DNA of 8,432 bases from Clostridia bacterium (lineage in GTDB: Bacteria; Bacillota; Clostridia; Christensenellales; Aristaeellaceae). Below the pieces are notes generated by a model, which saw only the letters and a list, made by a program, of their open reading frames with translations, had not been told where the DNA came from and ran no database searches. The stretch is from positions 1-8,432 of the forward strand of contig WRFT01000070.1 in the NCBI GenBank assembly GCA_009776385.1, written 5' to 3'. This document shows, piece after piece, positions 5,311 through 8,432 of this stretch. Within the stretch, counting starts at the first letter, position 1. Every line of letters begins with the position of its first letter. The position numbers and the translations under genes were made by a program.

Positions 5311-6453
5311 CTAATCGTAGTAGTACGCGGTCACGACCCCGCCTAAGTTATCAATTGACGCGGTGTAACGGGAAGCGGCATGGGGCACCTGAATGACGGC
5401 GTCTCCGCCGCTGTAGGGCTGCCTGAACACCTCATACCGCAGCTGGCCATTCTCAAAAATGGCAAAATGGGGGTTCGCCACCAGGTAATCGATGTATTCT
5501 TCCAGGCACATGTTCATAATTTTCATCGCGGTACTGTGCGCCACGCCCACATAACGATAGATGTTCAGCTTTGACGCGTTGCCGGTTATAAAGGACTTGT
5601 CTTCCGTACCGGGGCTGGGGTAACCCGCCGCCGGGAAACGGAAGAGGATGCCGTACTTCCAGCAATTTTCGTTCACCCATTTCCCTTGATCGCTGTCCGG
5701 AAAACGCATGCCCGTGATGGTGACATCATTCTTGTTATACAGCTTCATTTCAAACGAGAATCCGGTTTGATATTCGCTGGTACCGGGGAAGTTGACCGAT
5801 TTAATCGCCTGTTCCACCACAAGCGATTCAATCATGTTCGGGTTCTTGGCGCGAATGGAGCCGGCCTGCTTTTCGAATAGGTCACGCTGCTCATCCATGG
5901 TGCGGAACGCGTTTTGGATGATATAGTCCTTCAGGTTTTCGGAGTGCGCATCCAGCAGCATAGCTTCAATGGCTTCCGATGCCGCGCGGAAAAGCTTGAT
6001 TTTGTTATCACGCACAGGCACGAAGTTGTTGGTTACATCCCGTACGCTTATCACATTCTGCTCGGAAAAATCGGCCGGTAATCCGTGCCAGTGGTTAACC
6101 AGCATCAAGCCCCCCTCCAGCAAATCCTGGCGGGAGACGGTCACAGCGGAGGTGTTTTCCATAGGATATGTGCTTAAATCCAGCAGACTGATGCCCTCGG
6201 CGGGTGCGGGCGGCCAGGTTCTTCCCTCGCCGGTTCGCGTCGCCCGTTCGTACTCGGCCCGTTCCACCTGATACAGCAGTTTGTATTCCTCGTTTGTCTC
6301 GTTGACCTCACGTATCCTGTCGGCGAGCGCCGATCTGCGGTACGCGTTAATCCACTCCACGGAAGCCCAGCATACCACCGCTAAAATAAGCAATACCAAT
6401 AGGCCCGCCCGCAGGCGTTTGAATGTGTCTTTCTTTTTCCCTTTCTTAGCCAT
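5311..6453 (-). CDS. Membrane-anchored VanY/LdcB-like protein, predicted catalytically dead peptidase M15B
   Basis: A 380-residue protein with a basic cytoplasmic tail (MAKKGKKK), one membrane segment at about 17-32, a charged possibly helical linker at 38-75 and an extracellular domain. Family landmarks of VanY/LdcB DD/LD-carboxypeptidases are clear: a FRTMDEQRDLFE segment at 183-194, PGTSEYQTGFSFEM at 223-236, CWKYGILFRFP at 264-274, and YRYVGVAHS...CLEEYIDYL at 299-324. The residues that bind zinc and catalyse in the family are changed, though: the H of SEHQTG is Y228, the D seven residues later is E235, and the E-P-W-H block before RYVG reads KLNI (295-298), so the catalytic Glu is K295 and the last His ligand is I298. 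It probably binds wall peptides or a partner without cutting. GGTGG 6 bases before the ATG supports the start. It precedes dat and is coupled to it. Confidence 0.85.
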   Translation of the reverse strand: MAKKGKKKDTFKRLRAGLLVLLILAVVCWASVEWINAYRRSALADRIREVNETNEEYKLLYQVERAEYERATRTGEGRTWPPAPAEGISLLDLSTYPMENTSAVTVSRQDLLEGGLMLVNHWHGLPADFSEQNVISVRDVTNNFVPVRDNKIKLFRAASEAIEAMLLDAHSENLKDYIIQNAFRTMDEQRDLFEKQAGSIRAKNPNMIESLVVEQAIKSVNFPGTSEYQTGFSFEMKLYNKNDVTITGMRFPDSDQGKWVNENCWKYGILFRFPAAGYPSPGTEDKSFITGNASKLNIYRYVGVAHSTAMKIMNMCLEEYIDYLVANPHFAIFENGQLRYEVFRQPYSGGDAVIQVPHAASRYTASIDNLGGVVTAYYYD

Positions 6454-6515
6454 ATCTTACCACCTTTACCTTTTTCAAACGGGCTGCCCGACTGCCGTTG
6501 ACTTGGGGAGGCGCT

Positions 6516-6525
6516 ATAACGTTAT
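6516..6525. promoter_or_regulatory. Perfect palindrome ATAACGTTAT upstream of the VanY-like gene
   Basis: A 10-base perfect palindrome in the 152-base gap between the permease stop and the VanY-like start, about 63 bases before that start. It could be an operator. The gap holds no clear terminator and no convincing -35/-10 pair, so whether the VanY-like and dat genes have their own promoter is unresolved. Confidence 0.25.
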
Positions 6526-6605
6526 CACCCTGTTTCCTGCTTTATTCGATAGTCTCCGCCTAATTCCTTCTTTTCTGTTACGTATTGTTACAAAAATCTT
6601 ATTAT

Positions 6606-7634
6606 TTACCTTTCCAATGCGCGTTTCGCGGATCGCCGCATCAACAAAAGAAAGGACGAACCCCCTATCAAGGCGGTGATGACGCCCACGGGAATCTCTA
6701 CCGGCGCGGCCAGTGTACGCGCCGCCGTATCACACAGCATCAAAAAAAGCCCGCCGGTAAAAAAAGACAGAGGAAAGAGACTGCGATGGTTCCCGCCCGT
6801 TAAAAGCCTTACGGAATGCGGAATGACCAGGCCAACGAACCCGATGATGCCCGTGATGGAAACCGCGGCGGCCGTCATAAGCGTGGACAGGCCGATTAAA
6901 CATATACGGGCAGCGGATACGGATATGCCCAGCGCCTTGGCCTCGTCATCGCCTAACGCGATGGCGTTAAGCGCCCTGGCAAAAAACCATGACGCCAGGC
7001 TCATGGGTATCAGCAAGATTGCCGCCACGCCCACGCTCTCCCGATTGGCGGTGGTCAGCGAACCCATGGTCCAGTGAACGATGCGGTCCATATAGGCTTT
7101 ATTAAACATCATCAACGCGCTGACGGCAGCCGATAAGAGCGATGAAACGGCGATGCCGGCCAGCAGCAGGCGTATGCGGTGCGTGCGTCCGTTTACGAAA
7201 GCCAGTACATGTGACAGTGCCACGGCCGCCAGCCCTCCGCAGAAGGCGAGGGCAATCTGCACCGGCCTCGGCGCGCCCATGATGATGGCAATTGTCGCGC
7301 CCAACGCCGCCCCGGAAGATACGCCCAGCAGATGCGGGTCCGCCATGGGGTTTTGAAAGATGCCCTGCATGGACACGCCGCTGACGGATAAACCCGCCCC
7401 CACCAAGAAGGCCAACAGCAGGCGCGGCAAGCGGACGGAAAAAAGTATTACGGCGCTGGCGGATACGGCCTTGCCCTGCAAATACAGGCCCGTTTGCCGT
7501 ATGATTTCACCCGGGGATATGGACGCGGACCCGATAGACAGGCCTATCAGCAGCAGGAAGGGCGCGGATATCATCAACGCCGCCAGCCATAGGTAGGCTC
7601 GGCGCTTCATCTTAAAATGCCGCCATTTTTCCAT
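6606..7634 (-). CDS. FecCD/BtuC-family ABC transporter permease (iron-siderophore, heme or cobalamin type)
   Basis: An integral membrane permease of 342 residues, the usual size for this family, with many hydrophobic segments. Hallmarks are SVRLPRLLLAFLVG at about 67-80, SGVSMQGIFQNPMADPHLLG at 85-104, the ATPase-coupling ALGDDEAKALGIS at 226-238, GFVGLVIPHSVR at 265-276, and IPVGVITALIGGSSF near the C-terminus. It forms the channel of a type II importer that takes substrate from an extracellular binding lipoprotein; the cargo cannot be told from the sequence. ATG at 7632-7634 is preferred over the ATG at 7656-7658: AGGGAGGG lies 7 bases before it, and the longer form would place that site inside the coding sequence. 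No binding-protein or ATPase gene follows, as would be usual. It is divergent from the YugP-like gene. Confidence 0.9.
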   Translation of the reverse strand: MEKWRHFKMKRRAYLWLAALMISAPFLLLIGLSIGSASISPGEIIRQTGLYLQGKAVSASAVILFSVRLPRLLLAFLVGAGLSVSGVSMQGIFQNPMADPHLLGVSSGAALGATIAIIMGAPRPVQIALAFCGGLAAVALSHVLAFVNGRTHRIRLLLAGIAVSSLLSAAVSALMMFNKAYMDRIVHWTMGSLTTANRESVGVAAILLIPMSLASWFFARALNAIALGDDEAKALGISVSAARICLIGLSTLMTAAAVSITGIIGFVGLVIPHSVRLLTGGNHRSLFPLSFFTGGLFLMLCDTAARTLAAPVEIPVGVITALIGGSSFLLLMRRSAKRALER

Positions 7635-7673
7635 CAGTCTTCCCTCCCTTACGGCCATGGACAGGCACGGTCA

Positions 7674-7710
7674 TTGACACTTGCGGTCAGAAGCGCGGAT
7701 AAGGTATCAT
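7674..7710 (+). promoter_or_regulatory. Possible promoter region of the YugP-like gene
   Basis: The 98-base divergent gap holds two overlapping candidates: TTGACA (7674-7679, perfect -35) with GATAAG (7698-7703) at 18 bases, or TTGCGG (7681-7686) with TATCAT (7705-7710, 5 of 6) at 18 bases. Either would start transcription shortly before 7733. A promoter for the permease on the other strand is expected here, but I could not single one out. Confidence 0.4.
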
Positions 7711-7732
7711 TACGCGGAAACGATGAGGTTGG

Positions 7733-8428
7733 ATGGTGAAACGCATGCTGTACGAATGGACCTATCTTTTGATGCTGCCGGGCCTGCTGCTCGGCCTGTA
7801 CGCGCGGTGGAAAGTCAACAGCGCGTACCGCAAGTTAAGCCGCAAGCGGAGCCGCGCCGGCAGGACCGCGGAGGAAGCGGCGGCCGCCATGCTTTACGAA
7901 AACGGTAATCACCGGGTGTCCATCGGGCGTGTATCGGGGCGGCTGACAGACCATTACGACCCCAAAAAAGAGGCGATCGCACTGTCGCAGGACGTATACG
8001 GCAGTTCCAGCCTCGCGGCGCTGGGTATCGCGGCGCATGAGGCGGGCCACGCGATGCAGCATTTTTCGGGCTACGGGCCGATGGCGTTCAGAAACGCGTT
8101 CGTCCCGGTTGTCAACATAGGCAGTCGCGCCTACTTCCCGCTTTTTTTGCTGGGCATGGTATTCAGCTGGGAACCGCTGATGGCCGCCGGCATCCTTTGC
8201 TTCGCGCTGTCCCTCTTCTTTTCGCTGGTCACGCTGCCGGTGGAGCTGAACGCCAGCCGCCTGGGCATCCGCATGCTGACGGAGGGCGGCCATATCACGG
8301 AGGATGAAAAGGGGGAGACGCGCGCGGTACTCAACGCCGCCGCGCTGACCTATGTCGCGGCCGCCATCACTTCTCTCTTGCAAATGATCCGCCTGCTGGC
8401 GATGTACGGGTCGCGGCGTCGGCGTTAA
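7733..8428 (+). CDS. YugP-family membrane zinc metallopeptidase (Zn_peptidase_2)
   Basis: A complete 231-residue membrane protein of the YugP family. An N-terminal membrane segment (about 9-24) is followed by a cytosolic-type stretch with the family's LTDHYDPKKEAIALS (71-85). The zinc motif HEAGHAMQH has HEAGH at 102-106 (two His ligands and the catalytic Glu). Hydrophobic segments lie at about 133-168, then VELNASRLG at 170-178, where E171 is the likely third ligand. A conserved RAVLNAAALTYVAAAI segment (197-212) precedes a last membrane helix and an Arg-rich tail. All catalytic residues are present. Family members are putative membrane peptidases with poorly known targets. The start ATG 7733 has GAGG only 4 bases upstream, a tight spacing. 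It is divergent from the permease gene, and the stop lies 4 bases before the window end. Confidence 0.9.
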   Translation: MVKRMLYEWTYLLMLPGLLLGLYARWKVNSAYRKLSRKRSRAGRTAEEAAAAMLYENGNHRVSIGRVSGRLTDHYDPKKEAIALSQDVYGSSSLAALGIAAHEAGHAMQHFSGYGPMAFRNAFVPVVNIGSRAYFPLFLLGMVFSWEPLMAAGILCFALSLFFSLVTLPVELNASRLGIRMLTEGGHITEDEKGETRAVLNAAALTYVAAAITSLLQMIRLLAMYGSRRRR

Positions 8429-8432
8429 CACA

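Noticed and set aside
6485..6500. CGGGCTGCCCG as a terminator between the permease and the VanY-like gene
   Set aside because: The stem would have a one-base loop and no clean T-run on the minus strand, so termination there is not supported.
7635..7658. Eight-residue N-terminal extension of the permease (MAVREGRL)
   Set aside because: The extension contains the AGGGAGGG ribosome site used for the ATG at 7632-7634, so it is more likely untranslated leader.
7635..7732. Cobalamin riboswitch upstream of the permease
   Set aside because: The gap is only 98 bases and shows no B12-box-like sequence; it is too short for the full aptamer.
7835..8431. Long antisense frame inside the YugP-like gene
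   Set aside because: GC-rich codon structure creates the open frame; the plus strand carries the HEAGH motif and membrane segments.

Overview
The window looks like chromosomal DNA of a Clostridia-type Firmicute, perhaps a gut or anaerobic lineage. Base composition is moderate to GC-rich. The protein families point the same way: a YugP-type membrane metallopeptidase, a Bacillus-like D-amino acid transaminase, a stand-alone GltD-like iron-sulfur flavoprotein and a VanY/LdcB-like wall protein. Ribosome binding sites are strong AGGAGG/AGGGG types. The lineage is inferred from families and style; no taxonomic marker gene is present.

Left block, plus strand (245-2276): three closely spaced genes that probably form one operon. 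They encode a class I SAM methyltransferase, a GNAT acetyltransferase and a creatininase-family amidohydrolase. No common substrate can be read from the sequence. The GNAT gene has a perfect Shine-Dalgarno followed, at the right spacing, by AUA-AUU instead of AUG, so it has either a rare non-AUG start or a damaged start.

Middle (2277-3132): about 850 bases without a gene, packed with repeats. There are five copies of a palindromic GTC(A/T)TCGCGAGC...GGCGATCC unit, two of them inside a 52-bp tandem duplication and one inverted. Three in-phase arrays of a 7-base repeat (CTAACCA/CTCTCCA type) and several hairpins between the first two arrays complete it, including a G/C-rich stem with 9+8 bp and an 8-base loop. 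A 10-bp periodic run also lies there. This is the most unusual non-coding part of the window.

Right block: the GltD-like oxidoreductase (plus) runs toward a minus-strand group and meets it at a 12-bp bidirectional terminator. The minus-strand group, in transcription order, is a FecCD/BtuC-type ABC permease, a membrane-anchored VanY/LdcB-like protein and D-amino acid transaminase (dat). The VanY-like protein keeps the family's fold motifs but has lost all three zinc ligands and the catalytic glutamate, so it looks like a pseudopeptidase. Its stop codon overlaps the ribosome binding site of dat, which links a D-Ala-related wall protein with D-Ala/D-Glu metabolism. The permease has no ATPase or binding-protein gene beside it. 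A YugP-family membrane zinc peptidase is transcribed divergently from the permease and ends 4 bases before the window's end.
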